DNA from: an uncultured Myxococcales bacterium | GTDB taxonomy: Bacteria > Myxococcota_A > Polyangia > Polyangiales > Polyangiaceae | Assembly (NCBI GenBank): GCA_937998045.1 | Contig: CALKVG010000528.1 | Coordinates: 1-18,464, forward strand | Length of the DNA: 18,464 nt | Reading direction: 5' to 3' | In this document: positions 1-6,868 of the stretch, in pieces | Layout: each line of letters begins with the position of its first letter | Numbering within the stretch: position 1 is the first letter of the stretch | The notes under the pieces: generated by a model | Seen by the model: the letters and a program-made list of their open reading frames with translations, nothing else | Databases searched by the model: none | What the model was told of the DNA's origin: nothing | Position numbers and translations under genes: made by a program

Positions 1-47
1 GAGATTTCTGCCTGTCTCGTGGGCTCGGAGATGTGTATAAGAGACAG
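1..47 (+). other. Illumina Nextera i7-side adapter (artefact)
   Basis: These bases are not genomic. Positions 1-5 match the inner end of the P7 primer. Positions 6-13 (TTCTGCCT) match the N703 i7 index as I remember it. Positions 14-28 are the read-2 primer segment and 29-47 the 19-bp Tn5 mosaic end. Genomic sequence begins at 48. In translation this adapter produces the artefact peptide MCIRD, so any protein model starting here is spurious at its N-terminus. Confidence 0.98.
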
Positions 48-49
48 AC

Positions 50-880
50 CCGACCCAGATCCGTCAGGTCGTGATGAACCTGGTCCTCAACGCGTCGGAA
101 GCGATCGCCGGCCCTCAGGGTCGTGTCGTCGTATCGACGGGGGCAGGGACCTACGACGCCCAGACGTTCGCCCGGTCGACAGCCGGGGGCGACCCGAAGG
201 CAGGAGCGTACGTCTACCTGCAGGTCTCCGACGACGGCGTCGGCATGGATGGGCCGACCCTCTCCCAGATGTTCGACCCGTTCTTCACGACCAAGTTCAC
301 GGGGAGAGGCCTGGGTATGGCGGCCGTCCTTGGCATCGTGCGCAGTCACGCAGGAGCGATCGACGTCGAGAGCATCCCGGAGAGGGGCACGCGGATCCGC
401 GTCTTCTTCCCGGCCTCCTCGGCAAAATCGCCGTCGACCACGGCGGCCGCGGACGCGATGGACCTGAGAGGGGAGGGCGTCGTTCTCCTGGTGGACGACG
501 AGAAGAACGTCCGCATCTCGACGCAGTTGCTGCTCAAGGAGCTCGGCTTCGACGTGCTCGTCGCGCGCGACGGTCTCGAGGGGCTCGACGTGTTCCGGGC
601 CGAGTCCCGTCGGATCGGCGCCGTGCTGCTCGACATGACGATGCCCCGGATGGACGGCGTCGAGACGCTGAAGGAGCTGCGGCGGATCGCCCCGACGATC
701 CCCGTCGTCCTCACGAGCGGGTACGGAAGCCTGCCCCTCGAAGGTTCGGGGCTCGATTCGCGGCCCGGAGCTGTCCCCGACGCGGTGCTCGCGAAGCCCT
801 ACGCCGCCGAGCAGCTGCTCGCCACTCTTCAACAGGTCATGCGAGGCTTCCCTCCGCGAGCGGCTGAAAGAGCGGAGTGA
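50..880 (+). CDS. Hybrid histidine kinase, C-terminal part (HATPase + receiver), 5' truncated
   Basis: This is the C-terminal end of a sensor kinase fused to a response-regulator receiver domain. The frame is open from the first genomic codon at 50, and the N-box reads through the fragment end (QIRQVVMNLVLNASEAI), so the sensory and phosphoacceptor-His parts are missing rather than absent. Numbering from the GTG at 71, the ATP-binding domain has the G1 box DDGVGM at 54-59, the FFTTKF segment at 71-76 and the glycine-rich GRGLGMA at 78-84. The receiver domain spans about 137-257, with acidic-pocket residues D142/D143, phosphoacceptor D188 in LLDMTMP, T215 and K242 in LAKPY. It would autophosphorylate and pass phosphate to its own receiver. 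The input signal cannot be inferred. It converges on the HDOD gene with 25 bp between stop codons, and no link to the urea genes is visible. Confidence 0.93.
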   Translation, partial: PTQIRQVVMNLVLNASEAIAGPQGRVVVSTGAGTYDAQTFARSTAGGDPKAGAYVYLQVSDDGVGMDGPTLSQMFDPFFTTKFTGRGLGMAAVLGIVRSHAGAIDVESIPERGTRIRVFFPASSAKSPSTTAAADAMDLRGEGVVLLVDDEKNVRISTQLLLKELGFDVLVARDGLEGLDVFRAESRRIGAVLLDMTMPRMDGVETLKELRRIAPTIPVVLTSGYGSLPLEGSGLDSRPGAVPDAVLAKPYAAEQLLATLQQVMRGFPPRAAERAE

Positions 881-905
881 GGCTGAGGCCGGCCCGCGCC
901 CCCCA

Positions 906-1793
906 TTACGTTTCCGAACGCGCGCTGCGCAACGACCGCTCCGCGTTCGAGGCGGCGCTCAGGCAGATGCGGGCGAGTTCGGTGGCATCGACGTCGATGG
1001 CCGTGAGCTTCGCCAGCTCGGCGAGCTGCGTCGTAAGCGTGGATTGCGCCAGCCCGCGCGCGATGACCACAACGGGCGTCGCGAGCCGAGCGAACGCGGT
1101 GGCTCGGTGCAGCAGGGGTGCATGCGGCGCGAGCCGGGGTCCCGCCTCGACCGCGCGGGCGATTTCCGCGGGCAGGAGATGCCGCCGTAGGAGGCGCGCT
1201 CCGATGGTGCGGGTCGTTACTCCGTAACGAAGCCTCTCCAGGTCTTCGCGCGCGAGCGCGACGTTGGCCGACCAAGCTCCGGTGATGCTGATCGTGCGCT
1301 TCCTCAGCTCCAAGTAGGCCGGCCCGTCGACCGCCAGGCACGCCAGTGCACCGACTTCGCAGAGCAGCCCGCACAGGAAGGGCAAGCCGCGGTCGGGACC
1401 GGAGCTGACCGCCAGCGACGCGGCGATCGAACCCGATACGGCGCCGCGTGCGTGCAGGTCGAGCGATAGCTCATCCGGCGTGGCAAACGTTGCGAGCAGC
1501 GCCATCGCCCCGGCCATGTTGCGCAGAGCGTCGAGCCCGATCGCGACCAACGCGCGACGGAGATCGCGCACCGGTTCCGCGCCCGCGCGGCGAAACTCGG
1601 TGCTGTTCGCGATGCGAAGCGACTGCGTCGCGAGCGCCGGATCGGAGGCGACAACCGACGCGATTTCGTCCATCGATGCGGACTCGCTGCTCACCAGCGC
1701 CAGGAGCCGCTGCGATGACGCCGGAAAGGGGCAGATCTCGACCACGTGGTCGAGAAGCTCATCCAGGTGCGCAAAACGTCGCTGGGGGTGCAT
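906..1793 (-). CDS. HDOD-domain protein
   Basis: The protein is 295 aa with an HDOD domain, an HD-related output or signalling domain without hydrolase activity. The hallmark segment DPALATQSLRIANS lies at residues 51-64. It is preceded by the helix carrying the PFPASSQRLLALV signature (22-34) and followed by the VRDLRRALVAIGLDALRNM region (75-93). The catalytic His-Asp pair of true HD phosphohydrolases is missing: the equivalent of LLHDIG reads LLCEVG (143-148). This is usual for HDOD proteins. The ATG at 1793 is used because the domain starts right after it. The gene begins 21 bp downstream of the kinase-like gene on the same strand, so the two are probably cotranscribed. HDOD proteins often act in signalling or motility control, but the specific role here is unknown. 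Confidence 0.9.
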   Translation of the reverse strand: MHPQRRFAHLDELLDHVVEICPFPASSQRLLALVSSESASMDEIASVVASDPALATQSLRIANSTEFRRAGAEPVRDLRRALVAIGLDALRNMAGAMALLATFATPDELSLDLHARGAVSGSIAASLAVSSGPDRGLPFLCGLLCEVGALACLAVDGPAYLELRKRTISITGAWSANVALAREDLERLRYGVTTRTIGARLLRRHLLPAEIARAVEAGPRLAPHAPLLHRATAFARLATPVVVIARGLAQSTLTTQLAELAKLTAIDVDATELARICLSAASNAERSLRSARSET

Positions 1794-1814
1794 GCTCGCT
1801 ACCGATTCTGGCGA

Positions 1815-3350
1815 TCACCGGGTCGCGCGCCGTGATCCCGACGGAGCAACGTGCCCCGGCGTTCGCATGAAGGGCGCATGTTTCGGCGTTGCGCTCGACG
1901 GCTCGGGCAACGCGCGGGCATTCAGGTGCGGTGTCTCGAGAAAGGTCTTGTCCACGAGCGACGCCTCCGCGAGTTCGGCGGGTACGGTCTCGATCTCCCG
2001 GGTCGCCTGCGGAGACGAAGTCGAGTGCGCTCGCCGGAGCGGACCCGCCGAGATCACGCCGACGGAGAACGCGAGAGCCGCTGCGGCCGCGGCGCAGGCG
2101 GTGAGCAGCCCACGGCGTCGGTGGCCTCGCCCCGTGTCGTTGGGCGCGTTGTCCGCTGGGCGATCGGCGGGACAGGGCGCGGCGTCGCCGGCAGCCGCAA
2201 TCGGAATGCTCGCGCCGACGATCGAGTCCGATGGCTGCCGCCCGGGAACGTTGCTCTCCGACGGCAGGGCGTCCGCCGTGCTGTCTTCCAACGCACGCAC
2301 CGCTTCCGCCACCTGGATGAGCGGCAACGTCGCGACGTGAGCCCGCGCTCGGGCGCCGGTGTTCGCCCCAACCGCCCGCAACGACCAGCGAGGCAGCACC
2401 ACCGATTGCGACGAGTCGGGGGCGCCGGCGGCCTCGAGTTTCGCGCGCCGCGCCCGCACTCGTTCGCCCGCCCTCGCGTTGAACCAGCTGGCCGCGGCGG
2501 AGACAGGGGCCACTCGCGATCCCGCCAGTTCGGTGATCTCTCGCGCCATGGCGGCCGCGCTGGGCCAGCGGTCCGCGGGCGACGGCTGGAGCGCCCTCTC
2601 CGCGACATCGGCGAGAGCCCGGACCCACAAAGGAGCGTCGTCCGCGGCCCCCGCGCTCGAAGCGGCGGCGCGAGCCTCTCCGATTCGCAGCCTTCGCCCG
2701 GTCAGCAGCTCCCAGAGCAGCACTCCCACCGCGAAGACATCGGCGCGTTCGTCGTACGGCTGGTGCTCCAGCGCCTCCGGCGCGAGGTACTCGATGGACC
2801 CGCCCTCCGGCGTTGCGCCGGGGAGTTGCCGCGCGGCGGCGTACAGGACGCGAGCCGCACCGTCGATGCCGAAGAGGATCGTCGTGGGCGCGATCTCTCC
2901 GTGGGCGAGCCGCATCGGCTGCGGGTCGGCATCGCGAAGGCCGTGGAGCACTTCCAGCCCCGCGAGCACGCCGACGAGCACCCGAAGCCCAACATCGAGG
3001 GGCATGGCCTCGCTATCGAACCGCCAGAGCTGCGATAGCTTCTCCCCGTCGAAGTAGGCGCTCGCGACGAGGACGTCGTCGCCTTCCACGCTGACGCCAC
3101 GAACCTTGGCGAGGTTCGGATGCGCGAGCGTCGCGATCTGCTTCGCGCGGCGCAGGAAGGCGGTGCCGTCCGCGCGGCCGCCCCGCATCACGCCGGCGAA
3201 TCGCTCGAGGACGATGAGCGACGGCTTTCCCCCCGCGGGGGTATGTCGGGCGATCAGGGTCGGCTGCGGTCGCGCCCCCAGCTCGTCGAGGATCTCGTAG
3301 GTAGCAAGTCGCCTCGGAACCGCAGTGGCCCCAATGGCGGCGCTTCCCAT
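1815..3350 (-). CDS. Membrane-anchored Ser/Thr kinase-like protein, probable pseudokinase
   Basis: The 511-aa protein has a cytoplasmic kinase fold (about residues 18-275), a long Ala/Arg/Pro-rich linker, one transmembrane helix (about 414-434, AAAAALAFSVGV) and a short outer tail. The fold is recognisable from AHPNL (76-80), the HGEIAPTTILF loop (150-160), YLAPE (188-192), DVFAVGVLLWELLTGR (204-219) and RW (261-262). Every catalytic element is degenerate. There is no glycine loop. The beta-3 lysine position is Glu49 by my alignment, the alpha-C glutamate is Arg68, and HRD reads HGE (150-152). The metal-binding Asn is Thr157 and DFG reads YAA (170-172). It is therefore unlikely to transfer phosphate and may be a scaffold or sensor. 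The start ATG at 3350 has GGAGAG just upstream; the frame is open far beyond it, but only as an antisense shadow of atzF. An HDOD gene follows 21 bp downstream. Confidence 0.88.
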   Translation of the reverse strand: MGSAAIGATAVPRRLATYEILDELGARPQPTLIARHTPAGGKPSLIVLERFAGVMRGGRADGTAFLRRAKQIATLAHPNLAKVRGVSVEGDDVLVASAYFDGEKLSQLWRFDSEAMPLDVGLRVLVGVLAGLEVLHGLRDADPQPMRLAHGEIAPTTILFGIDGAARVLYAAARQLPGATPEGGSIEYLAPEALEHQPYDERADVFAVGVLLWELLTGRRLRIGEARAAASSAGAADDAPLWVRALADVAERALQPSPADRWPSAAAMAREITELAGSRVAPVSAAASWFNARAGERVRARRAKLEAAGAPDSSQSVVLPRWSLRAVGANTGARARAHVATLPLIQVAEAVRALEDSTADALPSESNVPGRQPSDSIVGASIPIAAAGDAAPCPADRPADNAPNDTGRGHRRRGLLTACAAAAAALAFSVGVISAGPLRRAHSTSSPQATREIETVPAELAEASLVDKTFLETPHLNARALPEPSSATPKHAPFMRTPGHVAPSGSRRATR

Positions 3351-3351
3351 G

Positions 3352-3357
3352 CTCTCC
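3352..3357 (-). promoter_or_regulatory. Ribosome binding site fixing the start of the kinase-like gene
   Basis: On the minus strand, GGAGAG lies one base before the ATG at 3350 (GGAG core three bases before). It is the only purine-rich site near an in-frame start ahead of the kinase domain. The open frame upstream of it overlaps atzF and has no coding character. Confidence 0.5.
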
Positions 3358-3406
3358 GGTAATACGGACGGAGCGCGCCCCGGCTTAGGGGGACCAGAGT
3401 ATGGAA

Positions 3407-3423
3407 TGCACCACTGCGGTGCG
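3407..3423 (-). promoter_or_regulatory. NtrC-like palindrome (GCACC-N5-GGTGC) in the atzF/pseudokinase gap
   Basis: In the 116-bp gap between atzF and the kinase-like gene, the plus strand reads TGCACCACTGCGGTGCG. This is a perfect 5-bp dyad, GCACC-N5-GGTGC. It matches the NtrC enhancer pattern of enterobacteria (GCAC-N7-GTGC, best form TGCACC-N5-GGTGCA) except for the last base. It sits about 60 bp upstream of the kinase-like ATG. I found no GG-N10-GC sigma-54 promoter between the dyad and that start, so function is unproven. It could also be a small hairpin downstream of atzF. Confidence 0.35.
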
Positions 3424-3466
3424 CGTTGGCCTACCGAAGGAGACTTGTGGGCCCGAGGGCGAGCGC

Positions 3467-5317
3467 TTACAGGCTGCCTAGGTACGCGCGCCAGCCCCCG
3501 AGCGCGGAGAGGTCGTGCGCGCCGGCGACGGCCCACGATTCGCAAAGAAAGCCGTGGACGCTCGTGCCGTCCGCAAGAACGATGGTGCCGAGGGAGAGCG
3601 GCGCGCGCACTCCCGCGAGGAACGACCCTACCGTGTCGAGCGGCAGCGCCCACGTCTCGACTTCGATCGCGGCGCCGGCGCCGTCCACGACGCGGACGAG
3701 GCCGGGCTTCGGCGGATCGGTGTCGGGCAAGGCGTAGAGCCGATAGTCCGGCGCGGTTCGCGTCGTTCGCAAAAGGACGCCGCCGCGATCGACGAGCTGA
3801 TGGTTGAGCGGTTGGCCGGTCAGGTGAGCACCGACGACGGCGACGGCGAGAGAGTCTTGCGGCGTCGCAGGAGGGGAGTCGCCGCGCGCGGGCAGCGGGT
3901 GCCCCACGGCGCCGAGCGTGCCGCCCCTCCGCGCGTGGACGTGCGCCCCGAGCGAGAGAAGCATCGAGTCCCGCCCCCACGGACCGAGGAACGTGACGCC
4001 TGCCGGGAGCCGGTCGGGGCGGAAGCCGGTCGGGACGGACACGGCGGCGAGGTTGAGCAGGTTGCCGAAGGTCGTGAACCGGCCCAGTCGAGCGTTGATC
4101 CGGATGGGATCGGCGGCCACCTGTTCGATACGGGGGAAAGCGGGCGCGCCAGGAACGGCGAGCGCGGTGATCCGTGTCCACAGCGGCTCGACATGGCGGA
4201 CGAGTGACGCGAGACGATGCTGCGCGACGAACGCCTCGGTAGCGCGGATCTCCGCTGCGCCCGCGAGAATGCTTCGTGTTACGGGCAAGACGGCGTCGGC
4301 GTGATCCCGGAGGAAGTCCCGGAAATACGCCAGCCGCTCCGCGATCCACGGCCCTTCGTAGAGCAGCGAGCCCGCCTCGAAGAAGGGAGTCATGTCGATC
4401 GGGACGAGGTTCCATCCCTGGCTTCGGAAGTCGGCGCAGGCGGCCTCGAACTCGGCGCGCTCGGCGTCGTCGACGCCCGCGAGATCGACGTCGCGGGGGA
4501 TCCCCAGCGCCAGATTGCGGCCGACGGCTCCCAGCGCCCAGACGAAGCGATCCGCCTGCGGCGACGAGTACGGATTGTCCGCGTCGAACCCGGTCACGAC
4601 GCGCGCGACGTCCAGTGCGTCCCCGCAGGTGAGCGCCAGGATCGTGATGCAATCGATCGACTTGCAGGCGGGAACGAGGCCGCTCGTCGAGAGAAGGCCC
4701 CGGCTGGGCTTGAGGCCGACGAGGTTGTTGAATGTGGCCGGGATACGTCCCGAGCCGGCGGTGTCGGTCGCCAGCGCGAAGGGCACGTGCCCCCGCGCGA
4801 CGGCCGCGGCGGAGCCGGAGCTCGACCCGCCGGTGATGTAGCGTGCGTCGAACGGGTTGGGTGGGATCCCGTACGGCGACCGCACGCCGACGAGCCCCGT
4901 CGCGAACTGATCGAGGTTCGTCTTGCCGACCCAGATGGCGCCTTGCGCCCGGAGGCGCTCGACGACGTGCGCCGATTTCGCGGGCGCGTAGGCGTACTCC
5001 GGGCACGCGGCCGTCGTGGGGGCCCCGGCGACGTCGATGCTGTCCTTGATGCCGAAGGGGATCCCATAAAGGGCGCCGCGCCGCGCGCCGATCCGGCGGT
5101 CGAGCGATCGCGCCTCGGCCCGAAGCTCGTCCGCGTCGCGGCGGAAAATCCAGATGCCCTCGGTCGAGTCCTCGTCGATCCGGGCCAGGAATTGCTCGAT
5201 CACCTCGGAGGGCGTCGTCTCGCCGGCTTCGTAGGCGCGCCGCAGAGAAGCGATATCGAAAGGCAACCGTCGATCCAGTGCGCTCACCAAGGCGGCATGC
5301 TTTATCACGAAGGGCAT
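3467..5317 (-). CDS. atzF: Allophanate hydrolase (AtzF/TrzF type)
   Basis: The protein hydrolyses allophanate (N-carboxyurea) to ammonia and CO2 in the cytoplasm, the last step of biuret and cyanurate catabolism and of the urea carboxylase route. The 616-aa length is close to known AtzF (about 605). Residues 20-470 form an amidase-signature domain with catalytic Lys91 (GIPFGIKDS), Ser165 in GGSSSGSA (163-170) and nucleophile Ser189 in DTAGSGRIPA (185-194). From memory, these positions equal the published triad numbering of Pseudomonas AtzF. Residues about 487-616 form the second domain typical of allophanate hydrolases, with VVGAHLTGQPLNHQL (494-508), EVETWALP and VGSFLAGVRAPLSLGTI. This domain separates it from ordinary amidases. 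The start at 5317 has no clear Shine-Dalgarno sequence; a GTG at 5287 is an alternative. No urea carboxylase gene is present, so biuret is the likelier source of allophanate. Confidence 0.93.
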   Translation of the reverse strand: MPFVIKHAALVSALDRRLPFDIASLRRAYEAGETTPSEVIEQFLARIDEDSTEGIWIFRRDADELRAEARSLDRRIGARRGALYGIPFGIKDSIDVAGAPTTAACPEYAYAPAKSAHVVERLRAQGAIWVGKTNLDQFATGLVGVRSPYGIPPNPFDARYITGGSSSGSAAAVARGHVPFALATDTAGSGRIPATFNNLVGLKPSRGLLSTSGLVPACKSIDCITILALTCGDALDVARVVTGFDADNPYSSPQADRFVWALGAVGRNLALGIPRDVDLAGVDDAERAEFEAACADFRSQGWNLVPIDMTPFFEAGSLLYEGPWIAERLAYFRDFLRDHADAVLPVTRSILAGAAEIRATEAFVAQHRLASLVRHVEPLWTRITALAVPGAPAFPRIEQVAADPIRINARLGRFTTFGNLLNLAAVSVPTGFRPDRLPAGVTFLGPWGRDSMLLSLGAHVHARRGGTLGAVGHPLPARGDSPPATPQDSLAVAVVGAHLTGQPLNHQLVDRGGVLLRTTRTAPDYRLYALPDTDPPKPGLVRVVDGAGAAIEVETWALPLDTVGSFLAGVRAPLSLGTIVLADGTSVHGFLCESWAVAGAHDLSALGGWRAYLGSL

Positions 5318-5321
5318 GCTT
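5294..5321. repeat. Two 9-bp direct repeats, each with a GCATGC palindrome, between atzF and ureD starts
   Basis: GGCATGCTT occurs at 5294-5302 and again at 5313-5321, a 19-bp period (close to two helical turns). Each copy contains the self-complementary GCATGC. They straddle the divergent starts of atzF (5317, minus) and ureD (5333 or 5297, plus). They could be a paired operator controlling both transcription units. Chance is not excluded. Confidence 0.3.
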
Positions 5322-5332
5322 GCGCCGAATCG

Positions 5333-6151
5333 ATGATCGAGCCCCTCGCTCCCGTGCTCCCAGGTCACGCGTCGATCGCGCTGCGTCGATCCGCCGGGCG
5401 GACGGTGCTCGCTCGCGCCGCCGCGAGCAGTCCGCTGCGCCTCCTCACGCCGCGCAACCACGGGATCGGCGCCTGGCTGTATCTGGCGAGCTTCGGCGGA
5501 GGTCTCGTCGACGGCGACCGCATCGAGATCGACGTCGACCTCGCCGAGGAAACCACCTGCCTCCTCGGCACGCAGGCCTCGACGAAGGTGTACCGCTCGC
5601 CGCGCGGCTGCTCGCAGAGGCTTCGCGCGCGCGTCGCGGACGGGGCCGCGCTCGCGATCTTCCCGGATCCGGTCGTGTGCTTCGCCGGCGCGCGGTATTC
5701 GCAAGAGGTGTCGGTCGCGCTGGAGGGCGGAGGTTCGGTCCTCGTCCTCGACGGCTACGCCTGCGGGCGCTCCGCGCGCGGTGAGCGCTGGCAGTTCGCG
5801 GGGCTGCGAACGAAGACCACCGTGCTCCGCGACGGCGCTCGCGCGCTGGTCGATGCGACCTCGCTCGACCCGGCCCAGGGTCCCCTCGTCGACCGGATGG
5901 GTCGCTACGACGTCGTCCTCACGCTCTTCGCGATCGGTCCGCGCTTCTCTCGCGTCGCCGATGCAATCCGCGCCGCCGCGGGAGCGGTCGACCCGCCCGG
6001 CACCGTCGTCGCCGTGAGCGCTCCGGGTCCCGATTCGACGGTCGTCCGCGTCGCCGGCGAGTGTTTCGAGCAGGCGTCCCGCGCCTTGCGCGCGAGTTGC
6101 GCCGCGCTCGCCGAGGTCCTCGGCGACGATCCGCTCGCGCGAAAGTGGTAA
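5333..6151 (+). CDS. ureD: Urease accessory protein UreD (UreH)
   Basis: UreD is the scaffold that, with UreF and UreG, delivers nickel and CO2 to apo-urease in the cytoplasm. The 272-aa product shows the family's features in order: an N-terminal GHASIALRRSAGRTVLAR strand region (11-28), GGLVDGDRIEIDVDL (56-70), the strongly conserved TQASTKVYRS (80-89), and the central DPVVCFAGARYSQ block (112-124). The start at 5333 places the family homology right after the initiator. An in-frame ATG at 5297 would add 12 residues but overlap the atzF start region. No good ribosome binding site precedes either. It is the first gene of the rightward urease/urea-transport unit, followed after 36 bp by ureAB. 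Confidence 0.9.
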   Translation: MIEPLAPVLPGHASIALRRSAGRTVLARAAASSPLRLLTPRNHGIGAWLYLASFGGGLVDGDRIEIDVDLAEETTCLLGTQASTKVYRSPRGCSQRLRARVADGAALAIFPDPVVCFAGARYSQEVSVALEGGGSVLVLDGYACGRSARGERWQFAGLRTKTTVLRDGARALVDATSLDPAQGPLVDRMGRYDVVLTLFAIGPRFSRVADAIRAAAGAVDPPGTVVAVSAPGPDSTVVRVAGECFEQASRALRASCAALAEVLGDDPLARKW

Positions 6152-6187
6152 CGCCATCCGCGGCGCGCGCCGTATCCTCGGCCCGCC

Positions 6188-6868
6188 ATGCACCTGACGC
6201 CGCGTGACATCGACAAGCTCCTCCTCCATGGGGCGGGCGCCCTCGCCCAGAAGCGCCTGGCCCGCGGGATCCGACTCAATTACCCGGAGGCCGTCGCCCT
6301 CATCGCCGCGCAGCTCCTCGAGCTGATCCGCGACGGACAGTCGGTCGCCGCGCTGATGGACGTTGGCCGCCGCATCCTCGGGCGCGTGCACGTGATGCCG
6401 GGCGTCCCCGAGATGGTCAGCGAAGTGCAAGTCGAGGGGACCTTCCCCGACGGGACGAAGCTCGTCACGGTGCACAGGCCGATCGCGCTCGAGCGCGTCG
6501 ATCTCTCCCTCGCCCTGTACGGCAGCTTTCTCCCCGTTCCTCGCGAGGACGCCTTCGGTCCGCACGCCGCGTCGGACGAGGCCGCGCCGGGCGCGACCCA
6601 GATCGCATCGGGCACGATCGAGCTCAACGAGAAACGCGACGTCGTCGAGATCGTCGTGAAGAGCGTGGGCGATCGGCCCATCCAGGTCGGCAGCCACTAT
6701 CCGTTCGCCGAGACGAACCGCGCCCTCGTCTTCGACCGCGAGAGGGCGGCCGGGCGGCGCCTCGACATCCCCGCCGGCACCGCGGTTCGGTTCGAGCCGG
6801 GCGATCAGAAGACCGTTCGCCTGGTCGCGACGGCGCGCAGCGCGCGCGTGGCGGGAGAGGTCCGATGA
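6188..6868 (+). CDS. ureAB: Urease gamma/beta subunit fusion (UreAB)
   Basis: This is the structural urease protein combining the gamma subunit (about residues 1-100, starting MHLTPRDIDKLLLH, with LNYPEAVALI and the MPGVPEMV segment) and the beta subunit (about 137-226, with GTIELNEKRD, GDRPIQVGSHYPF and RLDIPAGTAVRFEPGD). A linker of about 35 residues joins them. Most bacteria encode the two separately; a fused form is known from Helicobacter UreA. Two oddities are visible. The usual GSHYHF reads GSHYPF (168-173), replacing the second conserved His. The protein also ends at 226, just before the FGFNG-type tail that most beta subunits carry. Its stop overlaps the ureC start by 4 bp (ATGA), implying translational coupling. 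Confidence 0.93.
   Translation: MHLTPRDIDKLLLHGAGALAQKRLARGIRLNYPEAVALIAAQLLELIRDGQSVAALMDVGRRILGRVHVMPGVPEMVSEVQVEGTFPDGTKLVTVHRPIALERVDLSLALYGSFLPVPREDAFGPHAASDEAAPGATQIASGTIELNEKRDVVEIVVKSVGDRPIQVGSHYPFAETNRALVFDRERAAGRRLDIPAGTAVRFEPGDQKTVRLVATARSARVAGEVR

Noticed and set aside
19..867. 282-codon plus-strand frame beginning inside the left adapter
   Set aside because: It starts with adapter-derived residues (MGSEMCIRD) and runs out of frame with the hybrid kinase, which has canonical HATPase and receiver motifs.
3385..3407. Sigma-54 promoter next to the NtrC-like dyad
   Set aside because: The best match on the minus strand has GG and GC separated by 9 instead of 10 bases, and the rest of the consensus is poor.
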